NCBI GenBank assembly: GCA_036874045.1
Contig: JAZBRI010000011.1
Coordinates: forward strand, 4,650,001 to 4,714,000
From: Cymodocea nodosa
Lineage: Eukaryota; Streptophyta; Magnoliopsida; Alismatales; Cymodoceaceae
Length of the DNA stretch: 64,000 nt
Reading direction: 5' to 3'
The stretch's first letter is position 1. Each line of letters begins with the position of its first letter. Of the stretch, positions 1 to 9,298 are shown in pieces. The translations under genes were made by a program, and so were the position numbers. Below the pieces are notes generated by a model, which was given only the letters and a program-made list of their open reading frames with translations, had not been told where the DNA came from and searched no databases.

Positions 1-1722
1 TTCACACAAATTAGATATTAATTCCAATTTGTATTTTAACTGCAAGTGCACAGTGTCTATTGTATTAGTGTGCAAGTACAGGTCGATCCCACAAGGAATT
101 GCTTAAGAATTGAGAACTGTTCCATTTTTAACAATCAAATTTATATATTCAATAAGCTCTCCGTTGAATTACAGTTAACTCAACGGACAAAGTTCGTTGA
201 GTTATGGCTAACTCAACGGACTAACCTCGTGGACTTAAGTTAACTCCACGAGCCTGCATTTCCTATTTAATAATACTATTTACAGAGGAATTTGGCCAAC
301 CATTGGGCAGTTCCACAAATTGTAAATAATATCAATTAAGCTCTTTAATGTTAGTAAATACTGGATTTATCATTAGGCAATACTAACATTCAGATAATTC
401 AAATAGTAACCATTAAAATCTTTAAGTTTTTTGAACGAACCAATTTTAGTAAACTGTAAAACTAAAACAAACATAAAACAATCACAACACTAACAAAAAT
501 AACATTAATCACGATACAACACAAACAATACAACACTCAAATACAAAATACAAACACAAATAAGTTGTTTTTGGTATTTTTGTTTTAATATGAACATGGA
601 AATGGGCGAAAGGTGAAATGTAAAGTAATCTCAGTCGATAGTAAATACATCTGTCACTACATGTGATGCGATTACACCACTGAAAATTAAACTACTTACA
701 ATTCTGTCTCCTCTCCCTATAGAATTGTGAGTCCAGAATTGCAAGATAATCTCCTCTTCAGCATACAAGCATCAACCCGAAACCAAAGCTCTAAGCTTTA
801 CGATCTCCTAAAATATGAGTCAGTGCTTAGTGAAAATGGCTTCCCTTCCCACGACGCGATCACTCCTCACAGTGGTTGTTAGGCACTGTGTTTGGCTCGG
901 AATCGACCCAGCATCAGTAAAGTATCCACACAGACCTCCGATGGTTGGTGATTATGGTGGTGGTAATGTGGTGGTGGTGATAATGGTTGGTGTGGTACTT
1001 TAGAGAATTGCTGACACTGTCTACAGAAAGCTCAGTGCTCCTCCTCTGTACACACTAGCCATACCCATCGATCACACTTCTTTTCCTCTTTTTTTTCTTT
1101 TATATTTCTTTAATGGTAACTGCTTTTGCTTGAATGGTCGGTTGGATTTCCTTCATTCATATCAATGATGATGATTTCTTCTTCCTGTGCAATACGTGCG
1201 ATCGTGGTTTTTCCTTCCAACTATCTTGTTTCTACAACTACTACAGTGGCATATTAGAAAATAAATAGTCCGTGGAGTTACAGATAACTCAACGGACTTA
1301 CCTCGTTGATTTAACTATAAAACACATGCATAAATTTAACTATCCGATGCTTAGGTGCATTTCGGATACTTACAAACTTAACTATCCGATGCTTAGATGC
1401 ATTTCGGATAGTTATAGATAACTCATCGATATATAACTTAAGTAAATCTACTAGATCTTGACACGTGCCATCAATAGTTTAATAATAAAAGAAACATTTC
1501 AGAGAGTTACAAGTCTAACTATCTGATGCTTAGATGCATTTCGGATAGTTATAGATAACTCACCAAAAATCCACTTAAGTCACTTTCCCAGAACATGACA
1601 CGTGTCCACAGCTATTTTATAAATAAAATGAGATTTTGGAGAGTTACACATATAACTATCTAATGCCCAACTGCAATTTCGGATAGTTATAGATAACTCA
1701 TCGAAAGTTCACTTAAGACATG
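1..1722 (-). mobile_element. Athila-like gypsy LTR (element R), 3' portion, split by P
   Basis: Read on the minus strand this matches the gypsy LTRs at 34185-36115, 37480-39420 and 20684-22770. It carries the U5 box near 37-105, GTTGAGTTA-type inverted motifs near 163-262, a minus-strand TATAAAAG-like box near 1096-1106, and TTCGGATAGTTA motifs from 1330 to 1700. It stops at ACATG (1718-1722), where plus-strand element P begins. The missing 5' end of the same LTR resumes at 22771-23123. The start of the window cuts it, so I cannot tell whether R is a solo LTR or part of a whole element. Confidence 0.85.
1718..1722. repeat. Target-site duplication ACATG, left copy (element P)
   Basis: ACATG directly precedes TGTTTAGAATG, the first bases of the P 5' LTR. 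The same five bases recur at 22771-22775, where the interrupted minus-strand host LTR resumes. Joining the two flanks gives continuous LTR sequence (CACTTAAG, ACATG, CATTATG), as in other copies. Confidence 0.85.
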
Positions 1723-2357
1723 TGTTTAGAATGAAAAAGTGCATATTATTAACGGTTAAATGATGGTTAATTGCATAATATTTAGCTTATCATATGAGAA
1801 TTAAGCCATTATGTTATAATTGCACTATTATAAGCTTTAATTAAAGAATCTACTTAATTTCGGTGAATTAATGTTAATTTAGTACATTTCTGAACTGTCG
1901 GTAAGTTGTAGGCTGTGAAATTCTTAAGTATCTGAAATTTCTAATATTTCGGATAGTTATGTTTAACATACCGAACATGTATCAGATAGTTATGTTTTAA
2001 ACTGCCGAATAGTTATGTTTTAAAAGAATAGTTTATTATTTCCTGAAGTACATGTGTCGAAACCATAATGCATGACTTAAGTGAATTTTTAGTGAGTTAG
2101 CTGTAACTATTCGAAATGCAGCTGAGCATCAGAAAGTTAGACTTGTAACTCTTTGAAATGTTTCTTTCATTATTAAACTGCTAATGACACGTGTCGAGAT
2201 CTGGTAGATTTACTTAAGTTATATATCGGTGAGTTATCTATAAGTATCCGAAATGCATCTAGGCATCAGATAGTTAGGTTTATAAGTATCCGAAAATGCA
2301 CCTAAGCATCAGATAGTTAAATTTATGCATGTGTTTTATAGTTAAATTAACAAGGTA

Positions 2358-2388
2358 AGTCCGTTGAGTTATCTATAACTCCACGGAC
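2358..2388. promoter_or_regulatory. GTTGAGTTA/TAACTCCACGG inverted motif in LTR U3
   Basis: CCGTTGAGTTA is followed by a short spacer and TAACTCCACGG, forming an imperfect inverted repeat about 190 bp upstream of the TATA box. The same unit occurs in every gypsy LTR here and upstream of the internal ORFs of P. GTTA/TAAC cores resemble plant MYB recognition sequences; binding is inference. Confidence 0.5.
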
Positions 2389-2568
2389 TATTTATTTTCT
2401 AATATGCCACTGTAGCAGTTGCAGAAATAGGACAGTTGGAAGGAAAAACCACGATCGCACGTATCACGTAGGAATTCAATCGTCGAAGGGAGAAGAAAGC
2501 ATCGTCGTTGATATGAATGAAGGAAATCCGACCGACCATTCAAGCAGAAGTAGTTACCATTGAAGAAA

Positions 2569-2576
2569 TATAAAAG
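2569..2576 (+). promoter_or_regulatory. TATA box of gypsy LTR (P 5' LTR)
   Basis: TATAAAAG lies in a purine-rich stretch and is conserved at the same LTR position at 19379-19386 and 21530-21537, and on the minus strand in the M2, N and R LTRs. This is the expected U3/R boundary promoter. Confidence 0.7.
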
Positions 2577-2605
2577 AAAAGAAGAAAAGAAGTAAAGTGT
2601 GTGTG

Positions 2606-3567
2606 ATTGACTGTTTGAAATTAAGACGTTTGCAGATGGTTAGATCCTATGAACAACAAATGAATTATCCTCAGTATAATAGAGCCGAGTATGAGAATCC
2701 TATAGTTTACCCAACTGATGGTCAGTATAGAATGTGTAATATGTTGAGAGACATAGAAGTTTGGGATAGGTATGACAAACTAGAGCGTAGTATAGAGCAA
2801 AATCTAGATAAACTAGAATACTTTATGTGTCAGCAACAAGAAGTCAACCAAGTAAACTATAAGGAAGCATATTCAGAACCTAAAAAGGATATAATTTATG
2901 AAACTAAAAAAACCATAATGAAAATTGATCAAAAATTGAATGCAATGAGATTAGATGATTTGGAAAGAAAACAAAAAGCATTGGACGAATATACAATGAA
3001 AATACAAGTTATGCAACAGGACAATGAAAATTATAATGTTATAGATCTGCATAATTTGTAAAATATACAGCAAACAGAAAATATTAATGCAAGAGAATTT
3101 AAAGAATGCACTTTAAAACTAAAAACAAGTGAAGATCATAATCACGAAAATGACATACAAAAACATCATGAGAGTAATGAAAATCTGGAAGATGTATGTG
3201 TAACATTAAGATCTATATACCACCAAGAACTCAAAATGAAAATAATATGAAGGTGGATAAGAGTAAAAATCAAAATGATAATGAAAATGTAATAGATGAA
3301 AATCTAGAAATCACTGAAGAACAATTTGAATATGCTAATGAAGCTAAAAATGATCTAACTAATCAAACGAAAGAAAAAGAATCTTTTAAATCACAATCTT
3401 TAGCACCCTATCCTGAAAGATTACAACAAACAATACCAGAAAAACAAGAAAAAATTAGAGAAATTTTTGAAAAAGTACAAGTTAACATTCCTTTGTTAGA
3501 TCTATTGCATAAAATGCCACCTTGTGCTAAATTTCTGAAGGATTGGTGTATTAAGAAAAGAGAGTGA
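2606..3567 (+). pseudogene. Gypsy P gag nucleocapsid/linker region, 5'-truncated
   Basis: This encodes the CLKLRRLQMVRSYEQQMNY-type region that follows the CCHC knuckle in copies M2 and N, then a charged coiled-coil-like stretch (about 2900-3030), a VTLRS motif comparable to the TLRSG motif of Athila gag (about 3207), and the LAPYPERLQQ...NIPLLDLL...AKFLKDW segment that precedes Athila protease. The knuckle itself is lost at the LTR fusion. The frame is broken by a TAA (3059), a frameshift near 3215 and a TGA (3565). Capsid sequence is not present here; the only capsid-type ORF in P lies far downstream (12505-15388). Confidence 0.8.
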
Positions 3568-3599
3568 AAAGTTCTTAGAAAGGTCTTTTTAAGCAAAGT

Positions 3600-4075
3600 A
3601 GTTCCCTATTTCTGCCACAAATTCCTAAAAAGTTGTCTGATCCTGGAATCCTAGTTATATCATGCACCATAGGAAATACCATTCTAGAAAGAACCTTAAT
3701 AGACTTAAGTGCAGGTATAAATGTTATGCCAAGTGATATATTTGCATCCTTAGGATTGGAAAGCTTAATTCCTACTAGTATGGTTATTCAATTAGCTGAT
3801 AGAAGTATAAGATACCTTAGAGGAAAAATAAAGGATGTCTTAATTAAAATCAAAAACTTTATATATCCTATTGATATTGTAATTTTGGATTCCCAACAAA
3901 TTAAGCATAAAAATAGTGATACATCTTTAATTTTGGGAAGGCCATTTTTAGCAACATTAGGGGCTATTATAAATTGTAAAATTGGAGTAATGAAGTTATC
4001 ATATGGTAATGAGGATACTCAATTAAATATTTTCAAACCAAAAAGGTTTGAAGAGTTAGAAATGTCCTTACATAC
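3600..4075 (+). pseudogene. Gypsy P aspartic protease, interrupted
   Basis: The sequence reads as an Athila retropepsin: CTIGN...ERTLIDL followed by INVMP...FASLGL, the LADRSIRYLRG flap-like segment and ILGRPFLAT. The plant DLGA active-site motif reads DLSA, so the Gly after the catalytic Asp pair is Ser; copy M2 keeps DLGA. The frame runs into the inserted copia LTR at 4076 and resumes in the linker after 5663. The family role is cleavage of the gag-pol polyprotein; this copy cannot be active. Confidence 0.85.
4071..4075. repeat. Target-site duplication CATAC (solo LTR1)
   Basis: CATAC stands directly before TGTAGGATCG and again at 5659-5663 directly after CTCAACA. Removing the insert and one copy restores continuous pol coding sequence across the junction. 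Confidence 0.9.
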
Positions 4076-5658
4076 TGTAGGATCGTATGGCTACACAAGA
4101 GGGGGGTGAATTGTGTATTTTTAATATTTTCTGAAATATAATTGAAACTTTAAAACTCAAAAACAAGTCAAGACATTGTTTTCATAAAATCATTTTTATT
4201 CAAGGTTTCAATTACAATATACAATTCAATTCTCCTAAGAAATTGTAGATGCAATTATATTTCGATACCATGTATCATCTAAACAATTTCATAACTACAA
4301 ACAGAGAAAACTAATTTGCAGAATTTAAAACTTTTCTCCCTGTTTGAGATCTTTCTTCTTCTTCTTTTTCTTCTTCAGCAATTCTTTAGTGATGAATATC
4401 TTGTCTTTTCATGCTTCACCGAATTTGCTTTCTTCTAATACTTCAAATCTTCAGTGACGAAAATCTTACCTTTTTATGCTTCATTGAACTTTCTTCCACT
4501 TGAGAGATTTTTCCCGAAGAAGTGTTTTTGATCTCTGAAAAAGATTTTTCTTTTAGTGTGCAGGGATGGTTTGATCCTTGAAAAGATTTTTCTTTTTGGT
4601 GTGCAAGGATAAATTGATCAACGAGAATTCTATGCCTTTTATACTGTATATTCATTTCATGCATATCCTTCACGTTTAACCACTACCAGTTTTTTACTTC
4701 TCCACGTCTTTTCTTTTTCCTTCATCGAAAAACACACGTTCTAACCTACGTTTATATTTCGAATTTTCTTTAATCATCAGTCCTGGATCTTTGAAAAATT
4801 TCCTGAAAATAAACTTTCTCGTCCAAAAATTTTTCATTAGTGTAATAAGAAGTTGTTACTTTAATGCTAACTAAATGAGTAACACAAGTATATATATATA
4901 ACTTAATGTTTCTAACTTAACGAGTTCACCATGTGCTATTTCATGTGACAAGTACTGTAGCTAACTCAACGAACTAAGTCCGTGGTGTTATGCTATCTCA
5001 ACGAACCATCTCCGTTGTGTTATGATAACTCAACGAACCAATAATAAACAAATGTTTTTATAATAAGAATTTTACCATGTGCAAAAATAACAACTTAAGT
5101 TTATAACGCTAACCTAACGCGTTGCCTTAGTATTCAATATAGCAACTCAACGCGTTTAGTTATGTTAACTTAACGAGTTAAACATGTGCACCTCATGTAA
5201 TACAATACAACATTCGTAACTTATAATTTCACCACGTGTATAACACTAACTTAACGAGTTCGTCTCTTCTTTTACTCACTAACTTAACGAGTTATCACGT
5301 GACCTATTTTAACCTTTAAGTCTCTAACTTAACGAGTTCTCATGTGACCTCTATACAAACAAAACTCTAACTTAATGAGTTGTCTAAACGTGCACTGTTC
5401 ATGATACAGAAGATATAACATTAAAACGTATCATGCTTTTCAATAAAAACACACGTTAACTTAACGTTTAGCTAAATGAGAAATTAATGCAACGAAACGA
5501 CTAGTTATTAACTTCAGATCCAATATAGACAAGTATTTATATCAGTAAGCTTTTTCTATATTAATTGATGATTTTAATTTCTTTTCACAAGCAATAGTAA
5601 TTGAGCAAATATGATTATTTTCATTCAGCACACATCATCAAAACAAAAATACTCAACA
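4076..5658 (-). mobile_element. Solo LTR of SIRE-like copia (LTR1) inside P pol
   Basis: It is a 1583-bp insert. On the minus strand it begins TGTTGAGTATTTT and ends ACCCCCCTCTTGTGTAGCC...CCTACA, the same termini as the LTRs of copia A and B. It has a perfect 5-bp TSD and no internal retroelement sequence, so it is a solo LTR left by LTR-LTR recombination. A minus-strand TATAAAAGGC box is visible near 4636-4643, and arrays of CTTAACGAGTT and CACGTG-type motifs lie in U3 (about 4910-5400). Confidence 0.92.
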
Positions 5659-5663
5659 CATAC

Positions 5664-5966
5664 CATAGACTTTTTAGAGGATGAAGGAGATATGTTAGAT
5701 GATGTGATTCAAGAAGAATTAAATAGGCAAATCAATTTTGAAACTTTAGAGGAAAGTGAAAGCATAAATATAGAAGGATATCTAGAAGAAATTAATTTAG
5801 AAAATGATGATGTTCAATTAGGAGCTCTAGCTTCTGATGGGCAACATTTAGAATTAAAACCCTTACTCCTGAATTAACCTATATATTTCTGGAAGAGAAA
5901 TGAACCTGTCCAATCATTATTGCTTTAGATTTAAAAGAGGATCAAATAGCTAAATTAATAGATGTA
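5664..5966 (+). pseudogene. Gypsy P protease-RT linker
   Basis: This acidic segment continues the protease frame after the solo LTR (IDFLEDEGD...LELKPLL) and leads to ALDLKEDQIAKLIDVVKSYK, the connector that precedes RT in Athila-like elements. A TAA at 5875 and a frameshift near 5930 interrupt it. It has no catalytic role of its own. Confidence 0.75.
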
Positions 5967-6959
5967 GTGAAAAGTTATAAAGAAGTAATAGGATGGACTA
6001 TGATTGATATAAAAGGGTTAAGTTCAACTTTATGCTGTCACCACATATATTTAGAAGAGAATGCCAAACCTGTTAGAATTCCTAAGCGGAGATTAAATCC
6101 AAGCCTTAAAGAAGTAGTTAGGAAGGAAATAGTGAAATGGTTAGATAATGACATAATTTATCTGATTTCTGATAGCTCGTGGTTTAGTCCAATCCATGTA
6201 GTTCCCAAGAAATCAGGATTAACAGTTATTAGGAATGAAAGTCAAGACTTGATACCTACTAGAATTCAATTAGGTTGGAAAGTATGTATAAACTATAGAA
6301 AGCTGAATGCTGTGACTAGGAAAGATCATTTTCCCTTACCTTTTATAGATCAAATGTTGGAAAGATTAGCAAGGCAAGAATATTTCTATTTCCTAGACGG
6401 GTATTTAGGTTATAATCAAATTCAAGTAGCATTAAAGGATCAAGAGAAAACAACTTTCACCAATCCCAATGGAACTTATGCTTTTAAGAGAATGCCATTT
6501 GGATTATGCAATGCACCAGCTACCTTTCAAAGGTGTATGCAAGGCATATTTACTGGAATGATTGAAGATTTTTTAGAAATATTTATGGATGATTTTACTG
6601 TATATGACAATTCATATGAAGTTTGTTTAAGAAATTTAGACCAAATATTAAAACGCTGTGTGGAAAAAGATTTGGTTTTAAATTGGGAAAAATGTCACTT
6701 CATGGTTAAACAAGGAATAGTCTTAGGGCATGTTGTTTCTAAGAAAGGGATGAAAGTAGATAAAGCTAAAATAAAAGTAATTTCTAACCTACCAGAACCT
6801 AAATCAGTAAAAGATATTAGAACATTTCTAGGACATGCTAGTTTTTATAGAAGATTTATTAAAGACTTTAGCAAGATAGCTAGACCTTTAACTAATCTAT
6901 TAAAAGATGTCCCATTTAACTTTGATAAAAATTGCTAGGAAGCATTTTTTAGACTTAAA
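5967..6959 (+). pseudogene. Gypsy P reverse transcriptase
   Basis: A complete Athila-type RT domain. Visible blocks are GWTMIDIKGL, the KPVRIPKRRLNP motif, VVPKKSG, CINYRKLNAVTRKDHFPLPF, FLDGYLGYNQ with the first catalytic Asp, MPFGLCNAPATFQRCM, FMDDF (about 6583-6597) with the catalytic Asp pair, and VLGHVVSKKG followed by FLGHASFYRRFIKDFSKIA. The domain copies element RNA into cDNA with a tRNA primer. A single in-frame TAG at 6937-6939 ends the open frame; the reading frame continues unchanged into RNase H beyond it. Confidence 0.93.
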
Positions 6960-7376
6960 ACTAGCTTAATTTCAACTCTTATAATTGAAGCACCTGATTG
7001 GAGCCATCCATTTGAATTAATGTGCGATGCATCTGATTTTGCTGTAGGAGTAGTGTTGGGACAAAAGATAGAAAAATCTCCTAGAGTGATTCATTATGTA
7101 AGCAAAACCTTAAATGATGCTCAAGTTAATTACACAACTATTGAAAAAGAATTATTAGCTGTTGTGTTTGCCTTAGAAAAATTTAGATCATATCTGATTG
7201 GAGCTAAAGTAATAGTATACACGGATCATTCAGCTCTAAAACATCTAATAAAGAAAAAAGAGACTAAGCCTAGATTGATCCGATGGATATTATTATTACA
7301 AGAATTTGATCTAGAAATTAAAGATAAAAAAGGTTGTGAGAATGTAGTAGCAGATCATTTATCAAGATTACAAATA
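6960..7376 (+). pseudogene. Gypsy P RNase H
   Basis: The RNase H fold residues are visible: Asp in CDASDF (about 7023), Glu in EKELLAVV (about 7144), Asp in TDHSAL (about 7222) and the final Asp in ADHLSRL (about 7350). This domain degrades the RNA strand of the RNA-DNA hybrid. The frame is open from 7020 to the integrase stop at 8427 and lies in the same frame as RT apart from the TAG at 6937. Confidence 0.9.
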
Positions 7377-8745
7377 GAAAAATCAAATATTGAAATTAAA
7401 GATAATTTTCCTGATGAACAATTAATGACCATCAACACAACACCTTGGTATGTAGACATAGTTAATTACTTAGTTACTAGTTTAACACCTAAGGATTGGA
7501 ATAGACAGGATAAGAAATTATTTTTCTCAAGAGTAAAATATTACTATTGGGAAGACCCATACTTATTTAAGAAATATCTTGATCTAGTTTTAAGGAGGTG
7601 TGTTCTAGAAACTGAATATCCGAGCATATTGTCTTTCTATCATGACCAAGCTTGTGGAGGGCATTTTGGATCAGGGAAAACTGCTGCAAAAATTCTGCAA
7701 TGTGGATTTTATTGGCCAACACTATTCAAAGATGCTCATAAATATTACTTAAGTTGTTTAAGATGCCAACAAATAGGAAGAATATCAAAGAGGAATATGA
7801 TGCCTCTTAATCTTATTGTTGAGGTTGAAATCTTTGATGTGTGGGAAATAGATTTTATGGATCCATTTCCTATGTCTAATCAATTTAATTATATATTGTT
7901 GGGGGTGGATTATGTATCTAAATGGATACAAGTTATTCCTACAAAAACTAATGACAACAAAGTAGTAATACAATTTATAAGAACCAATATATTTGCCAGA
8001 TTTGGAATACCTAAAGCTATTATCAGTGATAGAGGAACTCATTTCTGTAATAGAAGTTTTGAAGCCTTAATGAAGAAATATGGAGTAAATCACAAAATTG
8101 CAACATCATATCATCCGCAAACAAGTGGACAAGTAGAAAGTGCAAACAAACAAATTAAATTAATCTTAGAAAAAGTAGTAAATCCTACTAGAATAGATTG
8201 GGCTAATAGATTGATAGATGCACTTTGGGCTTATAGAACTGCTTATAAGTCAAGCTTAGGTATACCACCTTTTAGGCTAGTGTATGGAAAAAGTTGTCAT
8301 TTACTAGCTGAAATAGAACATAAAGCTTATTGGGCATTAAAAACTTTGAACACTAATTTAAATCAAGCTTCTAAAAATAGAAAAATGCAATTAATTGAAT
8401 TAGAGAATTTAGAAATGAAGCTTATTTGAAGACTGTAAGAGAAAAAGAGAAAATAAAATTTTGACATGATAGGAAAATTATTCCAAAAAGCTTTGAAATA
8501 GGACAAGAAGTATATCTTTATATGGCTAGACTCCATAACCATTCAGAAAAATTAAGATCTAAATGGGTAGGACCTTACATAGTTCGAAATATTTATCCTT
8601 ATGGAGCTATTGAAATTGAAATCCTAAAAATTAGAATATATTTAAAGTAAATGGACAAAGACTTAGACTTATTCTGAAAATACCAAAAAGCTCCTTTGGA
8701 ATTATAGAAGAAGTCAGAGTAGAGGACTACTCAAGCTTTACTTAG
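7377..8745 (+). pseudogene. Gypsy P integrase
   Basis: The HHCC zinc-binding region is present ([11 protein letters not shown], then CLRCQQ, 7640-7770). The DDE core follows: WEIDFM (about 7845), IISDRGTHF (about 8020) and GQVESANK (about 8127). The C-terminal WVGPYIV block near 8563 is the GPY-type module. A frameshift near 8415 separates the core from the C-terminal part, and a TGA stands at 8462 where copy M has TAG, so the ancestor probably had TGG. The family function is insertion of cDNA with a 5-bp target duplication. The frame ends at TAG 8743-8745. Confidence 0.9.
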
Positions 8746-9298
8746 TAAGAAATCAATTTTTATGTTGATATATAAAATAAATAAATAAATAATAATATAA
8801 AAAAAATCGTTACGGTTCAACCAACTAGATCCATCGGTATGACCGGAACATAAAAATATGTATATTAATTTTCAGTAAAAAAATGTTGGTTTTACCGAAA
8901 CATAGTATCGGTTCAATCGAAAAAAAAATTAGGTCTAACCGAAACATAGTATCAGTTAAACCGGTAAAAATAGAGAAACTCTTACCTTAAGTATTATTAT
9001 TATTATATATATCTATTTGTACGGGAAGTCCATTGAGTTATGCTTAACTCAACGAGCTTACTCCGTTGAGTCTTGAAAACGAGCTTATTTCGTTGAGTAA
9101 ACTGTAACTCAACGGAGTACTGTAGCTAAGACTGCGGATGAGAGAGCAATAGTTGGTTCGGGAAATGACCCGATTACCTGCCTAAACTTAGGGCTTATTT
9201 AAACTAAAACCTAGGGTTTTGGGGGCATTATTCGACAAACCATTTGGAATTTAGAACAGTAGAAATCAGAGCGATTCATGTTGCTATGTAACTCCACG
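8746..9298. other. Integrase-to-env spacer: AT microsatellite, CGGT hairpins, motif cluster
   Basis: There is no gene here. It contains an (AAAT)n-like run (8775-8800), two copies of ACCGAAACATAGTATC (8894-8909 and 8938-8953) that can fold as ACCGA...TCGGT stems, and then a GTTGAGTTA cluster (9031-9119). A TATTTAAA-like box lies near 9195 in the leader before the envelope-like ORF. The same order (AAAT run, hairpin block, motif cluster) is found reversed in element M at 57344-58070, so it is a conserved part of the family. Confidence 0.65.
9031..9119. promoter_or_regulatory. GTTGAGTTA inverted-repeat cluster upstream of env-like ORF
   Basis: It begins with an almost perfect inverted repeat, TTGAGTTATGCTTAACTCAA (9033-9052), followed by CCGTTGAGTC, CGTTGAGTAA and GTAACTCAACGG. 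It resembles the clusters in the LTR U3 and upstream of the gag and F-box ORFs. A promoter or enhancer role is inferred. Confidence 0.5.

Larger units (their letters stand above)
1723..2605 (+). mobile_element. 5' LTR of gypsy element P, U3 only (truncated)
   Basis: It starts TGTTTAGAATG and matches the 3' LTR at 20684-22770 collinearly as far as TGTGTGTGATTG, about 30 bp past the TATA box. There it jumps into nucleocapsid coding sequence (from 2606). The R and U5 regions, the primer binding site and the gag start codon are therefore deleted. The breakpoint shares a few bases (TGATTG-like) with the lost sequence, suggesting an illegitimate recombination deletion. It shares an internal insertion pattern with the 20684 LTR rather than the 18457 LTR, which supports pairing these two as P's own LTRs. 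Confidence 0.85.

Noticed and set aside
4443-4673. Minus-strand open frame within solo LTR1
   Set aside because: It overlaps the LTR leader around the TATA box; equivalent frames are broken in the other LTR1 copies.
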